Shown here piece after piece: positions 45,216-54,737 of a DNA stretch of 64,000 bases. The stretch lies in NCBI GenBank assembly GCA_019721035.1, contig JAHEAA010000004.1, forward strand, positions 1 through 64,000, in the 5' to 3' direction. This DNA comes from Candidatus Sysuiplasma acidicola. GTDB taxonomy: Archaea > Thermoplasmatota > Thermoplasmata > Sysuiplasmatales > Sysuiplasmataceae. How positions within the stretch are numbered: the stretch's first letter is position 1; each line of letters opens with the position of its first letter. Position numbers and translations under genes: made by a program. Below the pieces are notes generated by a model. It had not been told where the DNA came from. It ran no database searches and saw only the letters and a program-made list of their open reading frames with translations.

Positions 45216-46157
45216 ATGGCCGATACTGAGGCAGTACCAAATGGCGGAAAATTTAGGATTCTGGAGTCAACAGTAATACTCCTCTTTCTGATTGGAGGCA
45301 TAGTATACGGCGTAAACTACGTCCTTGGGCGGTATTTCAAAAGCATCACTGCAGGCTGGATGCCTGTAATCACCTCGATCTTGATTCTTGCCGCCGGATA
45401 TGCATTCATAACTATCCTCGGCAGAATGATGATAAGGTTCCTCACTGGAAGGATTGGCAAGGCAAGGGCGGTGAGCATTCACTATGTCTTTATTCTTGTG
45501 GCCTACATTCTGCTCTTATTCATCGTCTTCCACGCAGTTGGCCTGAGCCTCACCGGTTTGCTCGTGGGCGGCGCGTTTGCCGGACTCATACTCGGACAGG
45601 CGGCTTCCATCGTTCTTTCCAATTTCTTCGGCGGTCTGGTCCTCGTGCTCTCCAAGCCCATCAAGGCAGGCGACAGAATCACCATGGCAACGTGGCAGTT
45701 CGGTCTTTTCGCACCGGCCTATCCCCCGAAATTTTATTCAAACGATTTGCTCGTCAGCGGCTACACATGTACAGTGGATTCCATCGGTTTCATTTATGTC
45801 AGAATGACAACGGATGATGGAAGACCGCTCGTTGTCCCAGCCGGCATCGTGGTCCAGGCGCTGATGATCAAGAACTCCGATATAAGCACGCTTCGCGTAA
45901 GGTCGAAATTCGAGGTTGAGAAAGCACTCGAACCAGAGATTGTGATTCCCCGCATCATTAAGGAAGTGAAAAAAATTACATATGTTGCGGACGGAACCGA
46001 ACCTGTTGTAATGATCAATGAGACTACCTTTCAGTCCTATGTCATAGCCGTAGATGTGGTGTCAAACATGCAGTTCGAAGAGCCGGTCAGGAGCGAAGTG
46101 CTCAGGGTCATAATGAAAACGGTTGGCGAGATAAGGAAAGAACGGCTGCCAACCTGA
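45216..46157 (+). CDS. MscS-family mechanosensitive channel
   Basis: A 313-residue small-conductance channel. Three transmembrane helices lie at about 15-40, 48-72 and 85-110, followed by the pore-lining TM3 (VGGAFAGLILGQAASIVLSN), rich in Ala and Gly with the later FFGGLVLVLSKPIKAGD that marks the MscS beta domain. The insertion between the beta-strands (TWQFGLFAPAYPPKF) is unusual. The C-terminal alpha/beta vestibule domain follows. It would release osmolytes during osmotic downshock. A TATA-like GTTATAAGG lies near 45153-45161. Confidence 0.9.
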   Translation: MADTEAVPNGGKFRILESTVILLFLIGGIVYGVNYVLGRYFKSITAGWMPVITSILILAAGYAFITILGRMMIRFLTGRIGKARAVSIHYVFILVAYILLLFIVFHAVGLSLTGLLVGGAFAGLILGQAASIVLSNFFGGLVLVLSKPIKAGDRITMATWQFGLFAPAYPPKFYSNDLLVSGYTCTVDSIGFIYVRMTTDDGRPLVVPAGIVVQALMIKNSDISTLRVRSKFEVEKALEPEIVIPRIIKEVKKITYVADGTEPVVMINETTFQSYVIAVDVVSNMQFEEPVRSEVLRVIMKTVGEIRKERLPT

Positions 46158-46204
46158 CTGTGCACCCCTACCTGCCGATTTTCTTTGCTCGTCAGAATGC
46201 AGTT

Positions 46205-47068
46205 TCAGTGCTTCTTCATCAGTCCGGGTATGTCTGTCGGAAGGGCAGCAACGGTTACGCCAGCCTTTTTCAGGCTCTCTATCTTGCTCTCTGCCGTCCC
46301 TCTTCCCCTGCTTATTATGGCGCCGGCGTGTCCCATTCTCTTTCCTTCCGGAGCGCTCCTGCCAGCGATGTAAGCATAGACTGGCTTGGAGACATGGCTG
46401 CTTATGAACGCGGCGGCCTCCTCCTCCGCAGTTCCGCCGATCTCTCCGACCATCACTATTCTCTTTGTTTTCTCGTCAGCCTCGAGTAGCGGCAGGATCT
46501 CCACAAAGTTCGAACCTATGATAGGATCTCCTCCGATGCCGACGCACGTCGTCTCTCCGAAACCGCTCTCAGTGAGCGCATTCACAATCTCATATGTAAG
46601 CGTCCCGCTCCTCGATATGACGCCCACGTCTCCCTTCGCAAATATTTTCGATGGCATTATTCCTATCTTGCCGTAACCGGGTGAGGAGACGCCAGGACAG
46701 TTCGGGCCTATGACAACCGCTCCCTTGAGTTTTGCATATGCCGTGAACTGCATGGCGTCCAGAAACGGTATGTGCTCAGTGATTACGACGATGAGCCTGA
46801 TGCCTGCGTTCACCGCCTCGAAAACTGCGTCCTTTGCAAACTTTGCAGGGACAAATATGCATGTCGCATTGGCACCCGTCGAAGCTGCCGCTTCCATCAC
46901 CGTGTCGAAAACAGGAATGCCGTCGACCGTGCTGCCGCCCTTGCCCGGAGTAACGCCGCCTACAACCTTCGTTCCGAATTCTCTCATCGATTTCGCATGG
47001 AACTGTCCCTGGTGCCCCGTTATGCCCTGGACAATAACCTTTGTTCCATCCCCTACCAGGACTGCCAT
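46205..47068 (-). CDS. sucD: Succinyl-CoA synthetase alpha subunit
   Basis: CoA-binding subunit of the enzyme that couples succinyl-CoA cleavage to ATP or GTP synthesis. The 287 residues show the CoA-binding Rossmann start ([16 protein letters not shown]), [19 protein letters not shown] and the phosphohistidine block [19 protein letters not shown]. The start ATG directly follows the sucC stop, so the two are coupled. It could draw succinyl-CoA from the methylmalonyl-CoA mutase encoded at 32-35 kb. Confidence 0.96.
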   Translation of the reverse strand: MAVLVGDGTKVIVQGITGHQGQFHAKSMREFGTKVVGGVTPGKGGSTVDGIPVFDTVMEAAASTGANATCIFVPAKFAKDAVFEAVNAGIRLIVVITEHIPFLDAMQFTAYAKLKGAVVIGPNCPGVSSPGYGKIGIMPSKIFAKGDVGVISRSGTLTYEIVNALTESGFGETTCVGIGGDPIIGSNFVEILPLLEADEKTKRIVMVGEIGGTAEEEAAAFISSHVSKPVYAYIAGRSAPEGKRMGHAGAIISRGRGTAESKIESLKKAGVTVAALPTDIPGLMKKH

Positions 47069-48169
47069 TCAGTTCACCCCGGCCGCGACTGCCTTCTTCG
47101 CCGCGCTTATCAGGTCCGCGGTGGCCTCTATGCCTATGGCCTGCAGTATGCCGCGCGCGATGTCGTCGTTTACTCCTCTTATCCTGGCAACAATCGGCAC
47201 CTTTATGCCGCTCTCCTCCACGGCGGCCTTGACGCCCAGAGCCACGGTGTCGCACTTCGTTATGCCGCCGAAAATATTAAGAAAGATGACAGACGGTTTC
47301 GCATCTTTCATCAGATTGAATGCAGCCCTGACCTTCTCCGGATCATCTGTTCCGCCGAGATCCAGGAAGACGCCTGCCCTTCCGCCGTTTATGGTGAGTA
47401 TATCGAGCGTCGCCATTGTGAGTCCGGCACCGTTTGCAATGACGCCTATGTTTCCGTCCAGCTGGACAAATGATATGTCCTCCTTCTTCGCCCTCAGTTC
47501 GAGAGGCGTGAGATCGTCCACATCCTCGGAGAATTCCTTGTGCCTGAAGAGGGCGTCGTCATTTATTGTTATTTTTGCATCGGCCGCTATGAGCTTCCCA
47601 TCCCCGGTTATCACCAGCGGATTGATTTCCGCAAGTTCACAGTCCTCCGAAACAAAAAGCCTGTAGAGTTTCATCGCAAGATCGTCCAGCTGTTCCGTTA
47701 CTGCCTTGTCCGTTCCCATTCTGTTCTTCAGCAGTTTCGTCAGGAACGGCGAATAACCAAAGGGCGGAACAGAGACGATGAGTATCCTGTCCTCCGGAAC
47801 ACTCTCTATTTCGACACCACCGTCGCCGCTCGCCATCATAACAATGGATCTGCTTCCCCTGTCTATCACAAAGCTGAGGTAGAGTTCTTTTGCAACGTCC
47901 AGCCTCTCTTCAAGGAGAACGCTCTTTGTTCTCTCCCCCTTTATCGTCATACCTATGATTTCGGCAGCCCTCTGCCTTGCTTCCTGCAGGTTGTCGGCGA
48001 ACTTGATGCCGCCGGCTTTGCCTCTTCCGCCCGCGAGCACCTGTGCCTTGACCGCCACGGGATACTCTATTGCCGCAATATCCTCCGGGCGGGACGCGAC
48101 AACTCCTCTAGGTACGGGTATACCGTACTCTGCCATCAGCTGTTTAGCCCTGTATTCGAACAGTTTCAA
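47069..48169 (-). CDS. sucC: Succinyl-CoA synthetase beta subunit
   Basis: Nucleotide-binding (ATP-grasp) subunit, 366 residues. I chose TTG at 48169 (MKLFEYRAKQLMAEYGIPVP): the conserved family start is exactly here, and AGGTG lies 6 bases upstream. An open frame continues to 48349 but adds 60 unconserved residues, and a GTG at 48178 is a minor alternative. Conserved blocks are VKAQVLAGGRGKAGGIKFA, EINPLVITGDGKLIAADAK and the C-terminal FLNIFGGITKCD. It is first in the sucC-sucD operon. Confidence 0.94.
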   Translation of the reverse strand: MKLFEYRAKQLMAEYGIPVPRGVVASRPEDIAAIEYPVAVKAQVLAGGRGKAGGIKFADNLQEARQRAAEIIGMTIKGERTKSVLLEERLDVAKELYLSFVIDRGSRSIVMMASGDGGVEIESVPEDRILIVSVPPFGYSPFLTKLLKNRMGTDKAVTEQLDDLAMKLYRLFVSEDCELAEINPLVITGDGKLIAADAKITINDDALFRHKEFSEDVDDLTPLELRAKKEDISFVQLDGNIGVIANGAGLTMATLDILTINGGRAGVFLDLGGTDDPEKVRAAFNLMKDAKPSVIFLNIFGGITKCDTVALGVKAAVEESGIKVPIVARIRGVNDDIARGILQAIGIEATADLISAAKKAVAAGVN

Positions 48170-48500
48170 AATATACACCTGCCAATTCAATTGTTTCGAC
48201 TTTTTTTCTGCAATCGGATCGGTGCCTGTAGCAAGCCGGAAGCACCGTAGTCTTCTTCCACTGTCTGGGTCAAAACGCACTATGCATATTAACTTAACAT
48301 AAATTTTGCTCCGCCGCTCCGGCTGCCTGCTTCCTGCCGTGTGTCGCATCCCGGATTCATATTATCACTTCACGCCACACCAGGACCTCGCGCACCCGGA
48401 CTTCGGGTGTTCACGGCCTTACAGCGCATTCGAGCGCAAAAGTAAATAACTAGATTACTTAAGGAAACATCTGCAATCGCAGATCAGGGGAGAAAAGTAA
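48170..48500. other. Divergent intergenic region of sucC and Sua5 genes
   Basis: No gene is supported here. TATA-like AGTAAATAAC at about 48440-48449 would serve the Sua5 gene, with GGGGAG at 48487-48492 as its ribosome binding site. The segment next to sucC contains the AGGTG that supports its TTG start. Confidence 0.4.
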
Positions 48501-49163
48501 TTGAAAAAAATAGACTGCAGGGGGTTCTGCAAATCCGATATCAGTGACGCTAGCGGTTGCGACATACCGCAGGCGGCGCTCGCGGAGATAGTCGGAGCTC
48601 TGAAGCACGGCGACGTCATAGTCTACCCGTCAGATACGATATACTGTCTCGGTGCTGACATTTATGATGAACAGGCAATCAAGAAGGTATTCATGATCAA
48701 GAAGAGACCGTTTGATATGCCAATCTCCGTTTGTGTTCAAAATGCGAAGGCGGCTTCGGCTGTCGGTTTTATCAACAAGACTGCGAGGAAACTGCTGGAT
48801 GCTTTCACACCGGGACCGCTGATTGTGCTCGTGGACAAAAGGGAGGATGTGCCTGATCTCCTCACCGCCGGCAGCACGACGGTCGGAATACGCATACCCG
48901 ACTTCCCGCTTGCGCTTAAGATTCTGGAAGAATTCGGTCCGATTACATCCGCCAGTGCTAACATCCACTCCAGGAAGAATGCAGTGACAGTGAACACCTG
49001 CATAAAGGATTTCGGAGACAGGGTATCACTTTACCTGGACAGCGGCAAGACCAGGTACGGCATGCAGTCGACGATTGTAGACGCAACCGACGACGATATC
49101 AGGGTAGTCAGGGAAGGTCCCATCGAGAACAGGAGAATAGAGGACTTCCTTGCTACAGTGTAG
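48501..49163 (+). CDS. Threonylcarbamoyl-AMP synthase (Sua5/YrdC family)
   Basis: First enzyme of t6A synthesis at position 37 of ANN-decoding tRNAs: makes threonylcarbamoyl-AMP from Thr, bicarbonate and ATP. The 220-residue protein has the family core VIVYPSDTIYCLGADIY and KKRPFDMPISVCV, and the late block PITSASANIHSRK. The C-terminal SUA5 domain found in longer archaeal forms is absent, so it is YrdC-like. The start is TTG at 48501 with GGGGAG upstream. The methionine aminopeptidase gene follows after 5 bases. Confidence 0.93.
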   Translation: MKKIDCRGFCKSDISDASGCDIPQAALAEIVGALKHGDVIVYPSDTIYCLGADIYDEQAIKKVFMIKKRPFDMPISVCVQNAKAASAVGFINKTARKLLDAFTPGPLIVLVDKREDVPDLLTAGSTTVGIRIPDFPLALKILEEFGPITSASANIHSRKNAVTVNTCIKDFGDRVSLYLDSGKTRYGMQSTIVDATDDDIRVVREGPIENRRIEDFLATV

Positions 49164-49168
49164 CGAAG

Positions 49169-50062
49169 GTGTTGCCGACGAACTGCGAGGAACTGGAAAA
49201 ACTGCTGTTCGCCGGCCGTATAGCAAAGGAGGCCAGGGAACATGGCATCCAGCTCGCTCAACCCGGAGCCGTCATACTGGATGTGGTTGAGGACATCGAG
49301 GCATTCATCATCAGAAGGGGCGGCAGGCCGGCCTTTCCTGTCAACGTCGGCATCGACAGCGTTGCTGCGCACTTCACACCTTCATCAGATAACACGGATC
49401 GTTTTCCCTCACGGGGCATTGTGAAGGTCGATGTCGGCGTTCACGTAGACGGCTATGTGGCGGACACCGCTGCAACAGTGGATCTGGGCGGCAACAACCA
49501 GGCTCTCGTCGGTTCCTCAAAGAGGGCGCTTGAGGAGGCGCTTCCGCTCATCAAACCGGGTGCTTCAATCAGGCTGATTGGAGGTACAATTGAGAAGACA
49601 ATAACGGCCAGCGGCTACAGGCCGGTGACTAACCTCATGGGCCACAGCATTGAACGGTACAATCTGCATGCCGGCTTCAACGTGCCGAACACCGGAAGCA
49701 CCGGAGACGCAACCATTCCGTCTGAGATAGTGATTGCGGTTGAGCCCTTTGCTACAGGAGGCAGGGGTTTTGTGGTTTCAGGCAGGAACGGCAATATATT
49801 CTCTCTCGTGAATGATAAGAAGCTCGATGACGAGGCGTCCGCATCGATGCTCAAAATAATCAGGGAGCGGTTCAGCACTCTGCCGTTCGCAGAACGCTGG
49901 CTATCGGATGAGCACAGACACAGGGAGATACTCAACAGGCTCGTTAGACGCGGCGCCATTCATGCCTATCAGGTGTTACTGGAAGCGGGCGGCGGACAGG
50001 TCAGCCAGTGGGAGCATACGATTATAGTGGACAGAGACAGTGTGACTGCCACGAGCATGTGA
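49169..50062 (+). CDS. map: Methionine aminopeptidase, type II
   Basis: Removes N-terminal Met from new proteins. Of 297 residues, the dimetal site is formed by KVDVGVHVDGYVADTA (two Asp), NLMGHSIERY (His), IAVEPFAT (Glu) and VSQWEHTIIVD (Glu); the substrate His is in AAHFTPSSD. The roughly 60-residue helical insertion after SIERY is the hallmark of type II (archaeal/eukaryal) enzymes. The start is GTG at 49169 or TTG at 49172. It is co-transcribed with the Sua5 gene and a small membrane protein. Confidence 0.94.
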   Translation: MLPTNCEELEKLLFAGRIAKEAREHGIQLAQPGAVILDVVEDIEAFIIRRGGRPAFPVNVGIDSVAAHFTPSSDNTDRFPSRGIVKVDVGVHVDGYVADTAATVDLGGNNQALVGSSKRALEEALPLIKPGASIRLIGGTIEKTITASGYRPVTNLMGHSIERYNLHAGFNVPNTGSTGDATIPSEIVIAVEPFATGGRGFVVSGRNGNIFSLVNDKKLDDEASASMLKIIRERFSTLPFAERWLSDEHRHREILNRLVRRGAIHAYQVLLEAGGGQVSQWEHTIIVDRDSVTATSM

Positions 50063-50266
50063 GTGATGGTCATAGCCAGGATACACCGTAAAGCGGCGTT
50101 GATAATCGTACCTTATGCAGCGGCCGTCATCGCGCTGAACATCTATCTATCCAGCTTCGGCTACGTGCCGCTGGTGTTCTATTCCAGCCTGTTCTGGATA
50201 GTGATGCCGTTCTTCTTCTACGCGGCAGTGCGCACATGGCTCACCAGACGCAGAGAGGAAAAATAA
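50063..50266 (+). CDS. Small two-helix membrane protein
   Basis: A 67-residue protein that begins immediately after the methionine aminopeptidase stop codon (GTG at 50063 or ATG at 50066), so translation is probably coupled. Two hydrophobic helices at about 12-30 and 36-55 are followed by a basic tail (RTWLTRRREEK). I do not recognise a family. The tight spacing and membrane pattern support a real gene. tRNA-Gln follows on the opposite strand. Confidence 0.6.
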   Translation: MMVIARIHRKAALIIVPYAAAVIALNIYLSSFGYVPLVFYSSLFWIVMPFFFYAAVRTWLTRRREEK

Positions 50267-50272
50267 AGGCGA

Positions 50273-50345
50273 TAGCCCCGGGCAGATTCGAACTGCCGTC
50301 GCCGGCTCCAAAGGCCAGCATGATTGACCACTACACCACGGGGCT
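50273..50345 (-). tRNA. tRNA-Gln (TTG)
   Basis: On the minus strand: acceptor AGCCCCG/CGGGGCT with A73, anticodon stem CTGGC/GCCGG and loop CTTTGGA, anticodon TTG. T-arm GGCAG-TTCGAAT-CTGCC. 73 bases, no intron and no encoded CCA. The A1-U72 first pair is typical of tRNA-Gln. Confidence 0.94.
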
Positions 50346-50380
50346 GCGGATGAGCGATGTCATATTCCCTTAAACCTTTT

Positions 50381-51661
50381 TCAGCGGGCAGCTGCTGCAG
50401 CCGGTTCAGCGTAACTCCGGTGCGTGAGCGGCTCGCATACGATGTGTATGGGTGTGGATGATACGGCACGGCACATAATGCTCTCGCCCAGAGGGTACTC
50501 GCCGGGTACGATGACCTGCCTGTAGCTGGCCGTTCTTCCAATCATGCTTCCATTCCTGCCCTTCTCCGTTATCAGAACTCTCATTTCTCTTCCCGTGAAC
50601 TCCAGGTTCTTGCGGGCGGAAATCCGGAATCTGAGTGCCGTCGCCTGCCGGGACCACTCTTTTGCCTTCCATCCGGGCACCCTGCCAGTCATTCCTGCAG
50701 CGTCCGTGCCCTCCCTTGCTGAAAAACGCGTCACGTTAACTATGTCGGGCTCAGTCTCACTGATTATTTCCAGACTCTTGCTGAAATCCTCTTCCGTTTC
50801 GCCGGGGAAGCCCACGATAAGATCAGTCGAAAGCGTCAAGTCCGGATATCTGTTCCTCACCTTCCTCACTATCTCGAGGAACTGGCCGGCCGTGTTCCCC
50901 CTTTTCATCAGCCTGAGAATGCGGTCCGAACCGCTCTGAAACGGAATGTGGAAGAATTTGTACACTTTCTCGCTGCTGTACGCGTCAAGCAGTTCATCCA
51001 TCAGTGGCATCAGCAGGGAAGGATTCATCATGCCGACTCTCACCATGAAGTCACCCTCAATCGCACACACTTTCTTCAGGAGGGCAGGCAGCGTTGTGCC
51101 ACGATCCCTTCCGTATGTAATGGAATCCATTCCCGAAAGGAGTATCTCTCTGGTCTTCCCGCCTACGAGGCTTTTCTTCACCTCCCCGACGATCTTCTCC
51201 GGATCAATACTTCTGAGCCTGGGTCTCGCAATCCTGCTGAAACAGTAGGTGCATCTGGACAGACAACCCTGCGCAATCGGTATGATGATGTCGTTTCTGC
51301 CCGGGCTGTTCCAGCAGTCCGTGTCTGCGCTGAGGTTCAGGCCAAGGAGAGCATCGAGCATCTCATGCTCACCGGGACCATACAAAAACGCCCCCGGAGC
51401 CGCTGACAGTATACTTTCTCTCCTGACCGGTGCCATGCATCCGGTCACAACAATCATCTTTCCCAGCGAATGTAACTCCCTGAGCCTCCTCAACATTGTG
51501 TTTTCCGTGAACTCTATGACTGCACATGTGTTTAGCAACAGGACGTCGGCGTCCGACGGATTCGGGCATATTTCGACGCCTCCTGCCCTCATCCTCGACT
51601 CGGCCTCTCTTCCTTCGCCGTAGTTCATCGTGCAGCCGTGCGATTCGATATAGGCCTTCAC
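50381..51661 (-). CDS. MiaB-like tRNA methylthiotransferase (CDKAL1/MtaB type)
   Basis: Radical-SAM enzyme that converts t6A37 to ms2t6A in tRNA. I chose GTG at 51661 (MKAYIESHGCTMN), giving 426 residues; the frame stays open to 51802 but runs into the tRNA-Ser gene, and a TATA box (TATTTAGG, minus strand, 51683-51690) lies about 25 bases before the GTG. The three N-terminal cluster Cys are in SHGCTMN, LNTCAV and VTGCM. The radical-SAM motif is GCLSRCTYCFSR. A TRAM-like RNA-binding tail follows. It acts downstream of the Sua5 enzyme at 48.5 kb, so two steps of one modification pathway are in this window. Confidence 0.92.
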   Translation of the reverse strand: MKAYIESHGCTMNYGEGREAESRMRAGGVEICPNPSDADVLLLNTCAVIEFTENTMLRRLRELHSLGKMIVVTGCMAPVRRESILSAAPGAFLYGPGEHEMLDALLGLNLSADTDCWNSPGRNDIIIPIAQGCLSRCTYCFSRIARPRLRSIDPEKIVGEVKKSLVGGKTREILLSGMDSITYGRDRGTTLPALLKKVCAIEGDFMVRVGMMNPSLLMPLMDELLDAYSSEKVYKFFHIPFQSGSDRILRLMKRGNTAGQFLEIVRKVRNRYPDLTLSTDLIVGFPGETEEDFSKSLEIISETEPDIVNVTRFSAREGTDAAGMTGRVPGWKAKEWSRQATALRFRISARKNLEFTGREMRVLITEKGRNGSMIGRTASYRQVIVPGEYPLGESIMCRAVSSTPIHIVCEPLTHRSYAEPAAAAAR

Positions 51662-51761
51662 GGGCACTGCAATCGTTCTCTTCCTAAATACGGTTTCCAC
51701 ATGCAGGCTTTCATGCGCCGGGCCCGGACCGTGCCATAAAACAGTCTCATGGCGGTTTGAG

Positions 51762-51857
51762 CGCGAGGAGGGGGATTTGAACCCCCGAGTCCTTACGGAC
51801 AATGGATGTTTGCGATGCTTAGCAATCCATCGCCTTACCGGGCTGGGCCATCCTCGC
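51762..51857 (-). tRNA. tRNA-Ser (GCT) with 12-nt intron
   Basis: Class II tRNA with long variable arm. Acceptor GCGAGGA/TCCTCGC with G73, T-arm GGGGG-TTCAAAT-CCCCC, and anticodon stem ATGGA/TCCAT. Removing 51808-51819 gives the loop TTGCTA|A, anticodon GCT. The splice motif is a perfect bulge-helix-bulge: TTGC pairs with GCAA, leaving 3-base bulges TAA and ACA. The mature length is 84 bases. No CCA is encoded. Confidence 0.95.
51808..51819 (-). other. Intron of tRNA-Ser
   Basis: A 12-base intron at the canonical 37/38 site, with cut sites set by the perfect 3-4-3 bulge-helix-bulge. It is close to the minimum size for an archaeal tRNA intron. Confidence 0.88.
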
Positions 51858-51913
51858 CCGCGTGGTGCATACAGCAGAACTCATAAAACACTTTTCGAAG
51901 GACTCCGGGCTGC

Positions 51914-52834
51914 TCACCTGACGGCCAGCACCTCGGCTCCCTTTCCGGGGCCCGTTATGAATGACTGTGATTTGAGTCCGGCGGATTTGAATGCATTCTC
52001 CATCGCCGCAGCGACATCCTTCGATCCGCCCTTGCATATTGCAAAAACGGAGGGTCCGGCACCGCTGATTGAAAAACCGAGCGCGCCGCTGTCCATGGCC
52101 GCCTTCTTCACCCTGTCGAACCACGGCATGAGCTGCTTCCTGTACGGCAGGACGATTTCATCATTCAGGTATCTTCCAACCCTTTCGATATCGTTGCTCA
52201 TCATCGCATGGACAATCGTGGAACAGCACGAAATGTTTTCCACTGCACTGGTCAGAGGAACATTCTTCGGCAGGATGCCTCTGGATTTGCGCGTTTCGAT
52301 GACGACATCCGGGAGTGTCACAACTATGCCGAATTCAGGCAGCTTCTCCGGAGGTATGCTTATGACCTCAACCGGGTTGCGCGAGGAGACGATTGTGAAT
52401 CCCCCGAGCAGAGATGCCGTGACATTGTCGATGTGCGCTGTGCCTGAAGCCATTTTCTCTCCGAGAGAGGAAGCCTGTATTATGTCTTCGTTCTTTGCGT
52501 CATAATCCATGGCCACTGCCATCGCCAGGGCCGCGCCCACGGATGAGGCGGCGCTGCTGCCGATACCGCTGCCCGGCCTCGCACCTTTGGTGATTTTCAT
52601 GTGAAACGGCGCGTTGACCCTGTTCTTCCACGCCATGGAATTGGCTGCGGCGAAGGCGGCATTCTTCTTTGTGGGAATGGAATAATCGGGCACAGTTTCT
52701 ATTTCAGTTTCGTACACATCCATGGTAAGTTCAATAATGTCCCTGGGTTCACGCAGCGCGAGGCCGAAGGTGTCGAAGCCGGGTCCAAAGTTGGCTACCG
52801 TTGTTGGGGCTGAAACTTTAACATACGATTTCAA
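51914..52834 (-). CDS. thrB: Homoserine kinase
   Basis: GHMP kinase of threonine synthesis: homoserine to O-phosphohomoserine. Its 306 residues have the N-terminal block TTVANFGPGFDTFGLAL, the phosphate loop PGSGIGSSAASSVGAAL and the C-terminal FSISGAGPSVFAICKGG, all typical of ThrB. It is monocistronic, between tRNA-Ser and rps10 on the same strand. Threonine synthase is not in the window. Confidence 0.94.
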   Translation of the reverse strand: MKSYVKVSAPTTVANFGPGFDTFGLALREPRDIIELTMDVYETEIETVPDYSIPTKKNAAFAAANSMAWKNRVNAPFHMKITKGARPGSGIGSSAASSVGAALAMAVAMDYDAKNEDIIQASSLGEKMASGTAHIDNVTASLLGGFTIVSSRNPVEVISIPPEKLPEFGIVVTLPDVVIETRKSRGILPKNVPLTSAVENISCCSTIVHAMMSNDIERVGRYLNDEIVLPYRKQLMPWFDRVKKAAMDSGALGFSISGAGPSVFAICKGGSKDVAAAMENAFKSAGLKSQSFITGPGKGAEVLAVR

Positions 52835-52921
52835 TAATTGTCACCACTGACGTGCCAGAGAACTCTACTGTGCTGATTGTTATTCAACGTTGTCATGCCC
52901 GTATGCAGCATGGACAGCAGT

Positions 52922-53236
52922 TCAGCTCCTCAGAACAATTTCTATGTTGACTCCGTCAGGCACCTGTATTCTCATGAGCTGCCTCAGCGCCCTGTCGTCT
53001 TCCGCATCCATGTCGATCATGCGCTTGTGTATGCGCATCTCCCATCTGTCCCATGTTGCGCTGCCTTCGCCGTCCGGGCTCTTCCTGACAGGCACAACCA
53101 TATGCTTCGTGGGCAGCGGAACAGGTCCGCTCATTCTTACCCCGGTCTTGCTCGCAATCTGCTTTATCTGGCTGCAAACACTCTCAATCTTCGCAGGATC
53201 CGTGCCGCTCAATGAAATTCTAGCCCTCTGCGCCAT
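52922..53236 (-). CDS. rps10: Ribosomal protein S10 (uS10)
   Basis: Small-subunit protein, 104 residues, [17 protein letters not shown] at the start and the conserved [20 protein letters not shown] in the rRNA-binding loop. It follows tuf by 12 bases, the classic archaeal EF-1alpha-S10 pair. Confidence 0.97.
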   Translation of the reverse strand: MAQRARISLSGTDPAKIESVCSQIKQIASKTGVRMSGPVPLPTKHMVVPVRKSPDGEGSATWDRWEMRIHKRMIDMDAEDDRALRQLMRIQVPDGVNIEIVLRS

Positions 53237-53248
53237 CCCACAATCAGC

Positions 53249-54526
53249 TCACAAGGTTCTCTTTTCGACTTCGACGCAGACGCCGGCTGCAACGGTCTGT
53301 CCCATGTCTCTGATGGCGAACCTTCCCAGCTGAGGGAAATCAGAAGCTTTCTCGATTACCATTGGCTTTGTCGGCTCGATTTTGACGAATGCAACATCGC
53401 CTGTCTTGAGGAACTGCGGTTTGTCCTCTTTTACGCCGCCGGTCCCAGGGTCGATTTTCTTCTGCAGCTCTGTGAATGTGCATGCAATCTGCGACGTGTG
53501 GCAGTGGAATACAGGAGTGTATCCGACCGTTATGACGCTTGGATGGTTAAGAACGGCTATCTGGGCAACAAACGACTTCGCAACGGTTGGAACCGAGTCC
53601 ACTGGCCCGGCGACGTCGCCCCTTTTGATATCGGTCTTGGCAAGGCCCCTGACGTTGAAGCCGACATTGTCTCCGGGATAGGCAGCATCCATCGTCTCAT
53701 GGTGCATCTCAATCGATTTCACTTCGCCAGTCTTGTCGGAAGGCATGAATACGATCTTCATATCCTTCTTCAGCACGCCCGTCTCGACTCTCCCGACCGG
53801 AACGGTGCCTATGCCCGTGATCGTGTATACATCCTGCACAGGCAGCCTGAGCGGTTTGTCGGTGACCTTAGGCGGCTCTTTCAGCTTGTCAAGCGTTCCG
53901 AGCAGCGTGTCTCCTTTCCACCAGGACAAGTTTGCCGAGGGCTCGGTGGTATTGTCGCCACCATAAGCGCTCACGGGTATGAACGGAACCTCCTCCGTCT
54001 TGTATCTGACGGACTTAAGCAGTTCGGTGACTGCCTTCTTTGTCTTCTCATAGGCTTCCTGGGAATATGGAGGCTGAGTGGAATCCATCTTGTTCACAGC
54101 GACAATCAGCTGTGTGACGCCAAGCGTCCTTGCCAGGAATACGTGTTCTTTCGTCTGCGCTTCGGGTCCCTTTCCGGCATCGACCACCAGAACAGCGGCA
54201 TCTGCCTGGCTTGTGCCCGTGATCATGTTCTTCACGAAATCCCTGTGCCCCGGCGCATCAATGATTGTGAAATAATACCTCTGCGTATCGAACCGCCTGT
54301 GGGAAACATCGATCGTAACTCCTCTTTCCCTCTCTTCCTTCAGGCTGTCCATGACCCATGCGAATTCGAACGTGGCCTTGCCCTTCTCTTCAGCTTCCTT
54401 CTTGTACTTGTCAATAAGGTACTGGTCGACGTTCTTTGTGTTGAACAGCATCCTTCCTACAAGTGTCGACTTACCATGGTCGACGTGACCGATAAACACG
54501 ATGTTAAGATGTGGTTTATTCGCCAT
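53249..54526 (-). CDS. tuf: Translation elongation factor 1-alpha
   Basis: GTPase that delivers aminoacyl-tRNA to the ribosome, 425 residues. G1 is [10 protein letters not shown]3 is DAPGHRDF, G4 is NKMD and the switch region is ERGVTIDVS. Domains II and III are complete. No intein interrupts its P-loop, in contrast to EF-2 nearby. A strong promoter (ATTATATA, minus strand, 54587-54594) lies about 60 bases upstream. Co-transcribed with rps10. Confidence 0.97.
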   Translation of the reverse strand: MANKPHLNIVFIGHVDHGKSTLVGRMLFNTKNVDQYLIDKYKKEAEEKGKATFEFAWVMDSLKEERERGVTIDVSHRRFDTQRYYFTIIDAPGHRDFVKNMITGTSQADAAVLVVDAGKGPEAQTKEHVFLARTLGVTQLIVAVNKMDSTQPPYSQEAYEKTKKAVTELLKSVRYKTEEVPFIPVSAYGGDNTTEPSANLSWWKGDTLLGTLDKLKEPPKVTDKPLRLPVQDVYTITGIGTVPVGRVETGVLKKDMKIVFMPSDKTGEVKSIEMHHETMDAAYPGDNVGFNVRGLAKTDIKRGDVAGPVDSVPTVAKSFVAQIAVLNHPSVITVGYTPVFHCHTSQIACTFTELQKKIDPGTGGVKEDKPQFLKTGDVAFVKIEPTKPMVIEKASDFPQLGRFAIRDMGQTVAAGVCVEVEKRTL

Positions 54527-54586
54527 ACATTTACACTCTCTTTTTATGCGATTGACACGCGATTTCGCTTATCAATCACAGTCTTG

Positions 54587-54594
54587 TATATAAT
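54587..54594 (-). promoter_or_regulatory. TATA box of tuf-rps10 operon
   Basis: ATTATATA on the minus strand, preceded by an A-rich GTGAAAAT that would suit a BRE. Transcription would start near 54560, leaving a leader of about 35 bases. Confidence 0.5.
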
Positions 54595-54737
54595 ATTTTC
54601 ACACTGTCGAGTTGCCAGCACGAGAACTGCATTTGCGAAATCCATGCGGCCGGAGACCGGCGCTGACCGCGAAATTCACATAGGCGACAGCTTAAAGCTG
54701 TCCTGCCGCATCGGCGGCCAATTGAGGAACACATCCC

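Noticed and set aside
46710-47666. 318-codon open frame antisense to sucC/sucD
   Set aside because: Shadow of two well-identified genes; no family resemblance.
48170-48349. 60-residue N-terminal extension of sucC
   Set aside because: The family start is exactly at the TTG at 48169, which has AGGTG upstream; the extension is unconserved.
51662-51802. N-terminal extension of the MiaB-like gene
   Set aside because: It overlaps the tRNA-Ser gene and a TATA box; the conserved protein begins at 51661.
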